Positions 19,401 through 25,993 of a stretch of 64,000 nucleotides of DNA are shown here, piece after piece (the first letter of the stretch is position 1; each line of letters begins with the position of its first letter). The translations under genes and the position numbers were made by a program. The notes under the pieces are model-generated. The model worked only from the letters and a program-made list of their open reading frames with translations. It did not search any database and was not told where the DNA came from. Origin of the DNA: an uncultured Lachnospiraceae bacterium (GTDB taxonomy: Bacteria; Bacillota; Clostridia; Lachnospirales; Lachnospiraceae); the NCBI GenBank assembly GCA_902476265.1, contig CABSCP010000010.1, forward strand, positions 1 through 64,000, read 5' to 3'.

Positions 19401-21141
19401 CTATCACGTAACGGGCTTGTCAAACGGCATGGCGTACAGCTTTACGCTGACCGCCATAAACAGCGCGGGAAGAGCCGATTCCAATACCGTTTCCGCCACG
19501 CCGAAGCGGAAAAATGATAACGGCAACCATAACGGCGGCAACAGTAACAATGACGGCGGCAACGGGAATAGCGGCGGCGGTTCGTCCTCCAGCGATGATT
19601 TGGGGAATAGCGGAAACCATACCACAATCACCCCGCCCGCCGGACAGACCACAGATACCCCCACCATTGGGGAAATCACCATCGGCAAGCATAAGGACGG
19701 TGTGGCGGATATCCCCACCGGACAGATTGAAAGCACACTGAAGCAGGCACAAAAGGACGCGGAGAAAAACGGGCGCAATGAAAAGGGCGTGGCTGTTTCC
19801 GTGGAGCTGCCGAATGGAACCACAAGCGCCACCCTCGGCCGGACGGCTCTTGATAAGCTGACCGGTGCGGGCGCAAAGATCCTGACGCTTACCTTTGGCG
19901 GCGCGTCCATGACCTTTAGTCTGGACGCACTTAAAGAGATCGCAAAACAGAGTGCGGGAACGGTGACATTCAGTGTGAAGCCCGCAACATTGACCGGCGA
20001 CGCGAAAAAGGCAATCAGCAAACGCCCGGCATTTGACTTCACAGTGAGCTGCCAAAAGGACGGGAAAACCGTTTACATTACAAACTTTGGCAAGGACGGC
20101 ATTTCGCTTGCTATCCGTTACACCCCTGCCACTGGTGAGCAGGCCGGAAGCCTGTTCGCGGTCTGCGGGGACGGCGGCAAGGCGGAATGGATTACTCCGT
20201 CCAGCTACGACCAAAACAACAAGGTTCTGCGGTTTACGGCCCATCATCTGAGCATTTACGGTGTGGGCTATAAGACGCCGCCCGCTTTCACCGACACTGT
20301 GGGCCATTGGGCAAAGGCGGATATTGACTTCGTGGTGAGCCGGGGCCTGCTTTCCGGCACCAGCGCCGCCACATTCAACCCGGATACGTCAATGACGCGG
20401 GGCATGTTTGTAACGGCGCTTGGGCGGCTGGCGGGAATCGACCCGGCCAGCTACCAGACCCGCAGCTTCAGCGATGTTAAGGCCGACGCCTACTATGCGG
20501 CTTATGTGGAATGGGCGGCGAAACAGGACATTGTCAAAAGCGCGGGCGAGGGCCTGTTCAGCCCGGACACACCGGTGACGCGGGAACAGATGGCAGTGAT
20601 CATGACTAACTACGCCGGGCAGATGGGCTACACCATTCCGGCCACGCTGAAAGAGAACACGTTCACGGATCACAGCGCCATCAGCGCGTGGGCGGCGAAA
20701 GAGGTCAAAGCCATGCAGACGGCGGGAATCATCACCGGCAAGGACGGGAACCGCTTCGACCCACAGGGCAGCGCCACCCGCGCCGAAGTCGCGGCAGTGC
20801 TGCGGCGGTTCGTGGAGCTGGTTATTGACCCGGCCACGGCGGACGGCTGGACGAAAAACGATTCCGGCCACTGGCTCTACCATAAGGACGGCAAAACCCT
20901 CACCGGCTGGCAGACTATCGGCGCTCTGCGCTACTACTTCAATGCCGATGGCGTTATGCACGAGGGTTGGAAACAGGAACCGGTAAGCGGCAACTGGTAT
21001 TACTGGACAAACGACGGTGCTGTTACCGGCTGGAGGAAGATTGACGGCAAATGGTACTATTTCGATCAATACGGTATCATGGCGGTCAACCGGAAGATTG
21101 ACGACTATGAGGTCGGCCCGGACGGGGCGAGGAAAGAATGA
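13462..21141 (+). CDS. Giant repeat-rich surface protein with SLH and choline-binding-type repeats
   Basis: A 2559-aa exported protein. Signal peptide 1-30 (ends PVYA). A Cys/His-rich part with repeated HEHTEECY-like motifs spans ~42-205. Two copies of a beta-helix-like module (~333-690 and ~913-1166) each start with ISGTWNGSITG-like text and run into Gly-rich repeats (GAGIGGG). Ig-like, MBG/YDG-type (ATKTYDGTTDFTG, ~1585) and FnIII (~1923-2016) domains follow, then a Gly/Asn/Ser linker. Three SLH domains (~2274-2452) and choline-binding-like repeats (GWKQEPVSGNWYYW, ~2460-2545) close it. It has two kinds of wall anchor and no LPXTG. GAGGAGG precedes the ATG. It is probably an adhesin or matrix protein, likely under the LytTR promoter at 12.8 kb. 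Confidence 0.88.
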   Translation: MRETKFTKRATAVLLSVAMLFTMSGTPVYAVSGGKDAGATGLCEHHPAHTEDCGYVEAQPGTPCSHEHTEECYRLVEKCVHEHTSECYPEGDVSENDATPSNAKALEPTECSHVCSISEGDTEDTGCNTKVLDCPHEHDADCGYTKGTEGSPCAFVCDICNAEDSGKQENQEPKECVCEEACTEESINGDCPVCGAKGADLSDCKGIKAESDVAAEKVIPAWQWVDPDGNLVDGGLALPGVDEENQADFDTVVSMLPEAIKATVTGAEEPETVVLAGWTCATFMQDENGGWPVTGTYDFIAELPEGYGLEKGAEPLEIQVTLGGANLLAGETEITIDGLTFQGDDLSGITRQEDGQIVISTESHITISGTWNGSITGVVWDNPKSVILVSKDVSANITLSNINITVSKNYVAAFQIAVDSTGNVSITLEGDNTLKSGERCAGLQKNGEGENIGKLTINGEGTLEATGGANGAGIGGGISGAGSTLTINGGTVTANGGEYGAGIGGGISGAGRNITINGGKVTANGGASGAGIGGGNNGAASAITIYGGTMIANGGKRGAGIGGGSYRAGSDILITGGTVTATGGEYGAGIGGGAKGAGSDITISGGDVNATGSYGGAGIGGGYDEAGSDITISGGDVTATGSGDGAGIGGGSYGAGSDITISGGIVTATGGSGGPGIGGGYNSTGSAGNKLDGNAVVFAMCGQNVTDHIQGFDESSLTSGILFQGDAGKVYGNPAIDMNVTIEAGKTLTIEAGQTLTINKGVTLTNFGTITNHGIISNQGAINNYGTIGGNGTIDPNQPNTTPSQAKEATFIKDGQPVDKAAIGDTVLLQVKIAAANMRSRMAAPDQVIFKLDGKEITRATVTGGTAASDSFTLSIDQGWQLGENTLTVEYGGSGNNGGFLDSTSTVTLTINGITADGITITSDDGAATYTEGSGFTLETDGGNYEISGTWNGAITGAASDNPKSVILVKDGVNANITLSDVNIDVSGTDYVAAFKIAYNSIGNVSITLKNTNTLISGDYCAGLQKNGEGNIGELTISGAGTLDATGGYAGAGIGGGVDGPGSAITISSGTVTATGGAGGAGIGGGKMRTGSAITISGGTVTATGGDGNNYGYGGTGIGRGGYSINDVAPDSAGNKLDGNAVVFATGGANTNDHITGYDAGLTSGVLFEGDTGKVYGTPTISTDATIPEDKILTIKGEQTLTVGPGVTLTNNGTINCYGNLTGKVGGTGKIYRTSQSAVAFWKDGVPVREAEYGDTIQIKVTAQKTPAKSLFRSAARDTVDFWLGEIGTGIKLNESPVGVQSNDDGTVTAVLSLKLSGDNWKIQNNTATNFTIYADFGGSTDTALLESQNSASFSLKSGSCTISMQDKTVPYDETAKEIDAAVITGADGESLKNEINYTYYTDADCTTKTTKANSGAASEGDAPVNVGIYYVKATALAGGNYKETVSAATMLKIIKGASTLDGLKTYKDGTQTTAFIYGDTITVKFTPKAQTVSAYRMAEPTINEAALFLGDKQLTDPVRATEGAECTLSYTIAHETPLTIGKNELTVKYGGGGNLNYVTDTIDITLGQKPLTATVDSSDASATKTYDGTTDFTGVKLVLDNSEILTGDTVTATADGTAADANVGNNKTLTVTDVHLDGSESDFYSLANNKVSGSVTVAKREAVLTWDNLTLTYNGKEQAPAAVISNKVGSDDVAVTVTGGQTNAGSYTAQVSGLTGMTAKNYSLPSNRTIEFTIQKAAAAGSVTLDSTDANNNHKLDTGDTVTVNTSGVTPAGGTERYQWKKIVGGETRDLDTGNSHTLTGDDTRGKIYCVVTFDGNVTGKLESNRLDIAKELLTGPITITGGTNKGDILTVSAPANAGITSADYTVTWHRDNGAITGASGLTHTIVREDLGKTLSVIITANETSEYFTGTLTSNELEIPAVAPEEPALTANAEDSAVTLTWKKPFDNGSAITGYSLAVKQGDKEITGSPFAIGADAESYHVTGLSNGMAYSFTLTAINSAGRADSNTVSATPKRKNDNGNHNGGNSNNDGGNGNSGGGSSSSDDLGNSGNHTTITPPAGQTTDTPTIGEITIGKHKDGVADIPTGQIESTLKQAQKDAEKNGRNEKGVAVSVELPNGTTSATLGRTALDKLTGAGAKILTLTFGGASMTFSLDALKEIAKQSAGTVTFSVKPATLTGDAKKAISKRPAFDFTVSCQKDGKTVYITNFGKDGISLAIRYTPATGEQAGSLFAVCGDGGKAEWITPSSYDQNNKVLRFTAHHLSIYGVGYKTPPAFTDTVGHWAKADIDFVVSRGLLSGTSAATFNPDTSMTRGMFVTALGRLAGIDPASYQTRSFSDVKADAYYAAYVEWAAKQDIVKSAGEGLFSPDTPVTREQMAVIMTNYAGQMGYTIPATLKENTFTDHSAISAWAAKEVKAMQTAGIITGKDGNRFDPQGSATRAEVAAVLRRFVELVIDPATADGWTKNDSGHWLYHKDGKTLTGWQTIGALRYYFNADGVMHEGWKQEPVSGNWYYWTNDGAVTGWRKIDGKWYYFDQYGIMAVNRKIDDYEVGPDGARKE
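14872..15567 (+). repeat. Exact 87-bp tandem repeats, first block
   Basis: The element GGAGCGGGA (or GGACCAGGA in the last unit) begins at 14872, 14959, 15046, 15133, 15220, 15307, 15394 and 15481, with an exact 87-bp period. Each unit encodes 29 residues around GAGIGGG...ITISGG-VTATGG. Confidence 0.9.
16612..16830 (+). repeat. 87-bp tandem repeats, second block
   Basis: Units begin at 16612 and 16699, then at 16804 after an extra 18 bases. The same 29-residue repeat closes the second copy of the module. Preceding text (SDNPKSVILVKDG, YCAGLQKNGEG) mirrors the first block, so the whole module was duplicated. Confidence 0.8.
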
Positions 21142-21161
21142 ATTTTGTGCAGAAGTAAAGA

Positions 21162-21199
21162 GGAAGCCTATTGCATATGCGGTAGGCTTCCCCTTTTTA
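21162..21199 (+). terminator. Terminator of the giant surface protein gene
   Basis: GGAAGCCTA (21162-21170) pairs with TAGGCTTCC (21183-21191); a CCTTTTT run follows. Confidence 0.8.
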
Positions 21200-21747
21200 A
21201 TCTGCTTCTCAAGTTCAACTCGCCTACTGAAATTCAACATAGATGACTGTGTTTTGCTAAAAAGGAGTTGCGAGAATGCCCATATAATGCGGTCTGGCAG
21301 AATGTACCATAAGGTACAACTGAATCAGCACAGAACCACAGACTGCGTGGGCTGCATTTTTTATACGGTTATAGATGCAAACATTCTGTAAATTTTCAAA
21401 AACTATCGTTCAAACTATCCTTCCCAACGGCAAAGGAAATATCATCTCCCCTGAAAAAAGACGTTAGGTGAGGGAACCGATGGGGTATCTTTTGCCGCAC
21501 CTTGACAAACAGCGGAAAATTTCCGATCATATCAGTATGCGGGTTTTCCATCCGTCGGAAAGTTCCGGGCGCGACGACTGCCGCAGGGCATGAGCGGTCA
21601 CCTGGAAGCGGATGGAACCGTTGCACCGTACCCTACGGTCACAGGGGGATACCGCGAGACCGGCCTATGCAATCCCGTTGCCTGAGAATACAGCGCAAAA
21701 ACTTTTAACATCTGGGGATGAGTTATCACTTTAAATCGTTAAACTGC
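21200..21747. other. Gap without a recognisable gene
   Basis: About 550 bases with no credible coding frame. A small palindrome GTACC/GGTAC lies near 21309. A GC-rich stretch at ~21480-21690 holds short open frames with no known similarity and may be decayed element sequence. Confidence 0.4.
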
Positions 21748-21776
21748 TTCACAAGACAATCTTAACGCGGTATAAT
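21748..21776 (+). promoter_or_regulatory. Strong promoter before the recombinase remnant
   Basis: TTCACA (21748), 17-bp spacer, TATAAT (21771). It is followed by a hairpin (CCGCTTCCG facing CGGAAACGG) and GGAGGT before an ATG at 21821. That ATG opens a 43-codon frame out of register with the recombinase text. Confidence 0.65.
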
Positions 21777-21833
21777 AAAGGTACAGAATACCGCTTCCGG
21801 CTGTCGGAAACGGAGGTATTATGAAACATACAG

Positions 21834-22173
21834 CGGTACTATCCCGACTTCCCCTGCAAATGGGCGACCAATACCGTGCGCAACATTCTGGAGCGCAAGG
21901 AATACCTGGGGCATACGGTGAACTTCAAGACCACCATGAAATCCTACAAGTGCAAAAAGATTATTTACAACGGCGAGGACAAGCAGGTGGTTTTTGAAAA
22001 CATCCATGAGGCCATCATCGACGTGGAAACTCCATGAGTTTATCGACAGGATTGTGGTACATGAAGCCGGGAAGATGGGGACGCGGCGGACACAGCGCAT
22101 TGAAATCTATTACAGCTTCATCGGCGCGGTGGAATTGCCCGAAAAGCCGGATAAGAAAGACAAATCCGCATGA
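21834..22173 (+). pseudogene. Large serine recombinase remnant (TnpX/TndX-like)
   Basis: Translation from 21834 gives NTVRNILERKEYLGHTVNFK and FENIHEAIID, the recombinase-domain text typical of large serine recombinases of conjugative and mobilisable elements. Near 22030 the frame breaks. A second frame continues HEFIDRIVVHEAGK to IEIYYSFIGAVELPE, the DUF4368-like C-terminal end of the same family, closing at a TGA at 22171. The catalytic resolvase domain and most of the middle are absent. This marks the right side of the accessory block. Confidence 0.78.
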
Positions 22174-22287
22174 TGTGGCACTTTATGGCGAATTTGGCAG
22201 GCTGATTTACCTACGGTATGTGGGCTTTTTCGCAGGGCAGAAAACGGTTAATATGAGAGGAAAGCTGGGATTAAAGGGGTGTGAGCC

Positions 22288-22998
22288 ATGATACGGATTG
22301 CGTTGGTAGAGGATGACAAAGGTTATGCGGACAAGCTCAGAGAGTATTTGCGGCAGTACGAGGAAGAAAGCGGGGAACGTCTTAAAATTTCCGGTTTTGA
22401 GGACGGAGAGGATATTGTGACGGACTATTCCGGGGAATATGATATCATTCTCATGGATATTGAAATGCAGTTTATGGACGGAATGACGGCCGCGGAGAAA
22501 ATACGGAAGCTGGATGAAGAGGTAATCATTATTTTCATCACCAACATGCCCCAGTATGTCATGAAGGGATATACGGTGGATGCCTTGGATTACGTGCTCA
22601 AACCGGTGTCCTACTTCGCATTTTCCAAGCGCCTGGGGAAAGCGATTTCACGTATGAAAAGGCGCAGGAGGAAATTTATCACTGTGGTGATCAAGGGCGG
22701 CGCCAGAAAGCTGGATGTGAGCCTGATTTATTATGTGGAAGTCCGCGATCATGACCTTATTTTCCATACTGTGGACGGAGATGTGGTCACCAAAGGCGCT
22801 ATGCGGGATGTAGAGGACAGTCTGGTGGGAGAAGGTTTTTTCCGCTGTAATAAATGCTATCTGATCAATCTGGAATACGTGGAGAGTTTTCAGAACAACG
22901 ATGTGAAGGTGGGAAAAGACGTGGTGCAGGTCAGCAGGGCGAGGAAGAAAGAATTTTTGGACAGGCTGAATGAGTATATGAATGAGGTGGGCAAATGA
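22288..22998 (+). CDS. LytTR-family response regulator
   Basis: A 236-aa regulator with a receiver domain (phosphoacceptor D57 in LMDIEMQFMDG; lysine in LDYVLKPV) and a LytTR DNA-binding domain (about 130-232, with FFRCNKCYLINLEYVESF). It is the first gene of a pair with an AgrC-like kinase, overlapping it by four bases. It lies 3 kb from the GH2 operon, whose promoter carries LytTR-type repeats, and is the best local candidate to control that operon and the GH3 gene at 31.2 kb. That link is inference. Confidence 0.92.
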   Translation: MIRIALVEDDKGYADKLREYLRQYEEESGERLKISGFEDGEDIVTDYSGEYDIILMDIEMQFMDGMTAAEKIRKLDEEVIIIFITNMPQYVMKGYTVDALDYVLKPVSYFAFSKRLGKAISRMKRRRRKFITVVIKGGARKLDVSLIYYVEVRDHDLIFHTVDGDVVTKGAMRDVEDSLVGEGFFRCNKCYLINLEYVESFQNNDVKVGKDVVQVSRARKKEFLDRLNEYMNEVGK

Positions 22999-24314
22999 AT
23001 CCGAATATGTGGGTGGATCCGCCCGGCTGGCTGTATGCCCTTTCTTATATTATCGTGTGTGTGGTTTTCGGCGGCTTTTTGCCTGAGAGGGAAAAAGGTC
23101 TGAGACGGATTGGGTTACAGGCGGGTTTTGGAGCGGCGCTGCTTTGTTTCATGATCCTTTCCGGCAACATTCCGCAGGTCTGGTTTCTGCCCTGTATGGT
23201 TTGCAGCGTTATGCTGATGTTCGGCATGCTGTATTCCTGCTGTGACATGAGCGCTCTGACAGCGGGATATTATCTGGCGCAGGCCTTTATTGTGGGAGAA
23301 TTCTGTGCATCTCTGGAATGGCAGATGTTTTATTTTACTGAAATTAACCTGGGGATACCGGGGGGAGCATGGGGAAAGACAAGTTTTCTGATACTGACTT
23401 ATGCGCTCATATACCTGGTTGTATTTTTGCTGGAAAAGCGGCTGCATAAACAGAATCAGGTATGGCGGATCACGTGGAAAGAATTTGCTTCTGCCGCTGT
23501 GATTGCAATTGTGATTTACGGTCTGAGCAATCTGAGTTATGTGGTGGAAAATACGCCTTTCTCCGGCCAGCTGCCCAATGAAATTTTTAATATCCATACG
23601 TTGGTGGACATGGGAGGCGTAGCAATTCTGATGGCCTATCATATGATGCTGACGGAGCTTCATATGAGACTGGAAATGGAAAATATGCAGAATATCCTGA
23701 ATATGCAGTACACCAATTATCAGCTCTCCGAAAAAAGCGTGGATATGGTGAACCGGAAATATCATGACTTAAAACATCAGATCGTCCTGCTTCGGGAAGA
23801 ATTTGGCACGCAAGAGGGCCTTGCTTATCTGGATCGGATGCAGAATGAAATTGAAATTTATGAAGCCCAGAATAAGACCGGGAACAAGATTCTGGATACG
23901 GTTTTGACCAGCAAAAGCATTTACTGCCAGGGAAGAGGAATCAAACTCACCTGTGTGGCGGACGGTTCCGCGCTGGATTTTATGGACGTCATGGACATCA
24001 GCGCGCTGTTTGGCAATGCGCTGGATAATGCCATTGAGAGCGTAAAAAAGATACCTGACCGCGAGAAGCGCCTGATTCACGTGGCGGTGGCAAAGCAGAA
24101 GGAATTTCTCCGCATTCGCGTGGAAAACTGCTATGAAGGAGAACTGGTTTTTGAAAACGGCCTTCCCAAAACCACCAAAAAAGATAAAAATTATCATGGC
24201 TACGGTCTCAAAAGCATACAGAGTACCGTGAAAAAATATAACGGTTCCGTGGCCATCGAGGCGGAGGACGGATGGTTTGAACTGCGGATTTTGATCCCGG
24301 TGACGGAAAAATGA
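22995..24314 (+). CDS. AgrC-like GHKL sensor histidine kinase
   Basis: A 439-aa kinase. The first ~220 residues hold about six hydrophobic helices. Then come a helical linker with RKYHDLKHQIVLL (likely phosphorylated His) and a GHKL ATPase domain with ALFGNALDNAIESV and HGYGLKSIQSTVKKY. The ATG overlaps the regulator's TGA (ATGA), so the two are translationally coupled. As with the system at 10.7 kb, no peptide precursor gene was found beside it. Confidence 0.92.
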   Translation: MNPNMWVDPPGWLYALSYIIVCVVFGGFLPEREKGLRRIGLQAGFGAALLCFMILSGNIPQVWFLPCMVCSVMLMFGMLYSCCDMSALTAGYYLAQAFIVGEFCASLEWQMFYFTEINLGIPGGAWGKTSFLILTYALIYLVVFLLEKRLHKQNQVWRITWKEFASAAVIAIVIYGLSNLSYVVENTPFSGQLPNEIFNIHTLVDMGGVAILMAYHMMLTELHMRLEMENMQNILNMQYTNYQLSEKSVDMVNRKYHDLKHQIVLLREEFGTQEGLAYLDRMQNEIEIYEAQNKTGNKILDTVLTSKSIYCQGRGIKLTCVADGSALDFMDVMDISALFGNALDNAIESVKKIPDREKRLIHVAVAKQKEFLRIRVENCYEGELVFENGLPKTTKKDKNYHGYGLKSIQSTVKKYNGSVAIEAEDGWFELRILIPVTEK

Positions 24315-24332
24315 ATATATGATGTGTCGAAA

Positions 24333-24359
24333 ACCGGGGCTGTCTATGACAGTCCCGGT
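24333..24359. terminator. Hairpin between kinase and convergent transposase-like gene
   Basis: ACCGGGGCTGTC pairs with GACAGTCCCGGT (one G-T) over TAT. No T run follows on the plus strand, so it is a weak terminator or a simple 3' hairpin. Confidence 0.45.
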
Positions 24360-24378
24360 GCTTGCAGGGGGGATTTGA

Positions 24379-25464
24379 TTACCGGATCCCCTTTTTCAGA
24401 GCTTCCAGCTGGGCTCTCAGGGCTGCAATTTCCTGATCTTTCTCTTCCAGGGCTTTCTGACGTTGGGCTAAAGCTTTTTGGTTTTCGTCTAAAGCTTTTT
24501 GGTTTTCGTCTAAAGCTTTTCTGTTTTCCTCTAAAGCTCTTTGGTTGGCCTCTAAAGCTTTTTGGTTTTCCTCCAACTCTTTCTGTTGTTCCTCAATCAT
24601 ATAACGTACGGTTTCGCGGTCCATCTGCCTTAATTCTTCAGAGAACATTTCCATCACCCTTTCCGTATTACAGCAAAGTTTGTAAATTGTGTTATACATG
24701 GCTTTGAATTCCGGATATTTTGTGATCAGCTCAATAATCCGTTCAGGAGTGTCATCGCTGAAGAAGGTAAGCCATGCGTCCAACGGGATTTCTATACTTT
24801 TATTTTGTATATGTTTGTGAAAAATGTCAAGCGGTATCAGGATGTATTCCTGAAGAAGGTCTATGTCCAGCCCTGTGTCAAATACCTGCCTGGCATGATG
24901 AAAATAGATGTCGGGAAGCATTTTGAATTGTTTGGGGCTGTGTTCAAATATTACGATCAGGTATACATTCTTGATCTGGCCGTAAGGGGAAGAAGTTTTA
25001 CTTTCGTCACACAGACGACGGTATTGCCGAAGCAGCATATCAGAAGAGTAGCAGGCGCACCGCGCGCCCGGAAAGGCATAACCAACACGCTGCATTTCAA
25101 TATTGGCCAGAGAGCCGTCCTCCAGCTGAACGATGACGTCGGTGACCAGCAGGGAGGTTTCACTTGCAATACGGGTGGTATCATTTGCCAGTATCTGCAG
25201 GATTTTTACCTTGCGCCCCAATAGCACAGACAATAAAAATTCCAGTCTGGACGGGTCGTATTCTGGGTTCAGGACTTCTTTAATAAAGGAGTCATGCAGG
25301 ATTTTCAATCCGTGATTTCCGGTACAGAAATCGAGAAATTCATCCTGCTGCTGCGGGTTCCAGCCATGGAAAACCGCGGAGAGACGGTCGCTGTCTTTGA
25401 TTTCACGAAGAATATCTTCGCGGTCGCGGATCAGAGGGAAATAGTTTTTGAGCGCACTTGTCAT
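24379..25464 (-). CDS. PD-(D/E)XK nuclease-type transposase-like protein with coiled-coil tail
   Basis: A 361-aa protein of the Rpn/PD-(D/E)XK transposase-like group, implicated in DNA cleavage and recombination. The core pattern is visible: VTDVIVQLEDGSLANIEMQ supplies the aspartate and E-x-Q of the active site. The C-terminus is an alpha-helical coiled coil of seven-residue repeats (ALEENQK, ALDENQK). The ATG at 25464 is preferred over 25470, because GGAGGAG ends only one base before the latter. The gene is convergent to the LytTR kinase and divergent from the GH2 operon. Confidence 0.82.
   Translation of the reverse strand: MTSALKNYFPLIRDREDILREIKDSDRLSAVFHGWNPQQQDEFLDFCTGNHGLKILHDSFIKEVLNPEYDPSRLEFLLSVLLGRKVKILQILANDTTRIASETSLLVTDVIVQLEDGSLANIEMQRVGYAFPGARCACYSSDMLLRQYRRLCDESKTSSPYGQIKNVYLIVIFEHSPKQFKMLPDIYFHHARQVFDTGLDIDLLQEYILIPLDIFHKHIQNKSIEIPLDAWLTFFSDDTPERIIELITKYPEFKAMYNTIYKLCCNTERVMEMFSEELRQMDRETVRYMIEEQQKELEENQKALEANQRALEENRKALDENQKALDENQKALAQRQKALEEKDQEIAALRAQLEALKKGIR
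24462..24590 (-). repeat. 21-bp tandem repeats encoding coiled-coil heptads
   Basis: The element TAAAGC recurs at 24469, 24490, 24511, 24532 and 24553, an exact 21-bp period within TCTAAAGCTTTTTGGTTTTCG-like units. Each unit encodes one heptad; such tracts change copy number easily by slippage without breaking the frame. Confidence 0.85.
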
Positions 25465-25858
25465 AGGCATACTCCTCCCGTGTAAAAGAATCATTTGAAA
25501 AATCAGCCTGATAGAGGCATGAAAAAGTGATTTGGCCGGCGGATTCCGGAACCGTCCGGTACAGATCATAGAATCGCAGCTTATCAGCAAGCTGTCGGAT
25601 CAGATACTCTGACTTTAGCACAATTTGCACTGCCGTACAAGTGGTTTTCCCAAAAAGGCAGGCGAAGGTTACAGTTCAGCTTTTCGTTTCGCGAAGCCAA
25701 AATCGCGTCTATATGCGATTTTGCGAGGGCTGCACGCACCAAAACGCGATTTTATGCGTTTTGTGTGCATCTGCGTTACAGTTTAGCCGAAGGCTGAACT
25801 GTAACTGGCAAAACGTCACTGCCGAGGGACAACAGGAACCCTTTGCCTGCGGAGGTGT
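25465..25858. other. Intergenic region with compound palindrome
   Basis: About 390 bases between divergent genes. A 76-codon minus-strand frame overlapping the transposase start has a GTG and no ribosome site, and is not called. The rest is dominated by the palindrome listed at 25668-25805. Confidence 0.5.
25668..25805. repeat. Nested palindromic element, MITE-like
   Basis: GTTACAGTTCAGC at 25668-25680 faces GCTGAACTGTAAC at 25793-25805. Inside are AAAATCGC/GCGATTTT (25699-25722) and a longer imperfect pair ending AAAACGC/GCGTTTT. The right end also folds on its own (GTTACAGTTTAGCC to GGCTGAACTGTAAC). It does not encode anything recognisable. Confidence 0.6.
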
Positions 25859-25927
25859 TCCGGTTACGTCAAAATAGGCACCGTTTGCGCTCGAAACCGG
25901 GAAAACGAAAAAGAGGCATGGTATAAT
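25859..25927 (+). promoter_or_regulatory. LytTR-type operator and promoter of the GH2 operon
   Basis: ACCGTTTGC at 25880 has a weaker copy, TCCGGTTAC, exactly 21 bp upstream (25859). The extended -10 TGG-TATAAT is at 25922, 42 bases after the start of the second box. The -35 position (GGGAAA) is poor, as expected for an activator-dependent promoter. Confidence 0.55.
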
Positions 25928-25993
25928 TCGATACAGTAAAACGGGCGGACGGTATGCCGCCGGAGGAATGATTGAAAAAAGGAGAGCAGAATT

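Larger units (their letters stand above)
10339..22173. mobile_element. Degenerate Tn4451/TnpX-like element or island
   Basis: A TnpV fragment lies at the left and a broken large serine recombinase at the right. Between them are a LytTR two-component system, a receiver-like small protein and a giant surface protein, all distinct in style from the flanking genes. TnpX-type elements commonly carry both tnpV and a large resolvase. True ends, target duplications and an intact recombinase are not visible, so the limits are only those of the two remnants. Confidence 0.4.

Noticed and set aside
25403..25630. 76-aa minus-strand frame before the transposase-like gene
   Set aside because: Overlaps the transposase start, begins at GTG without ribosome site, and shows no known motif.
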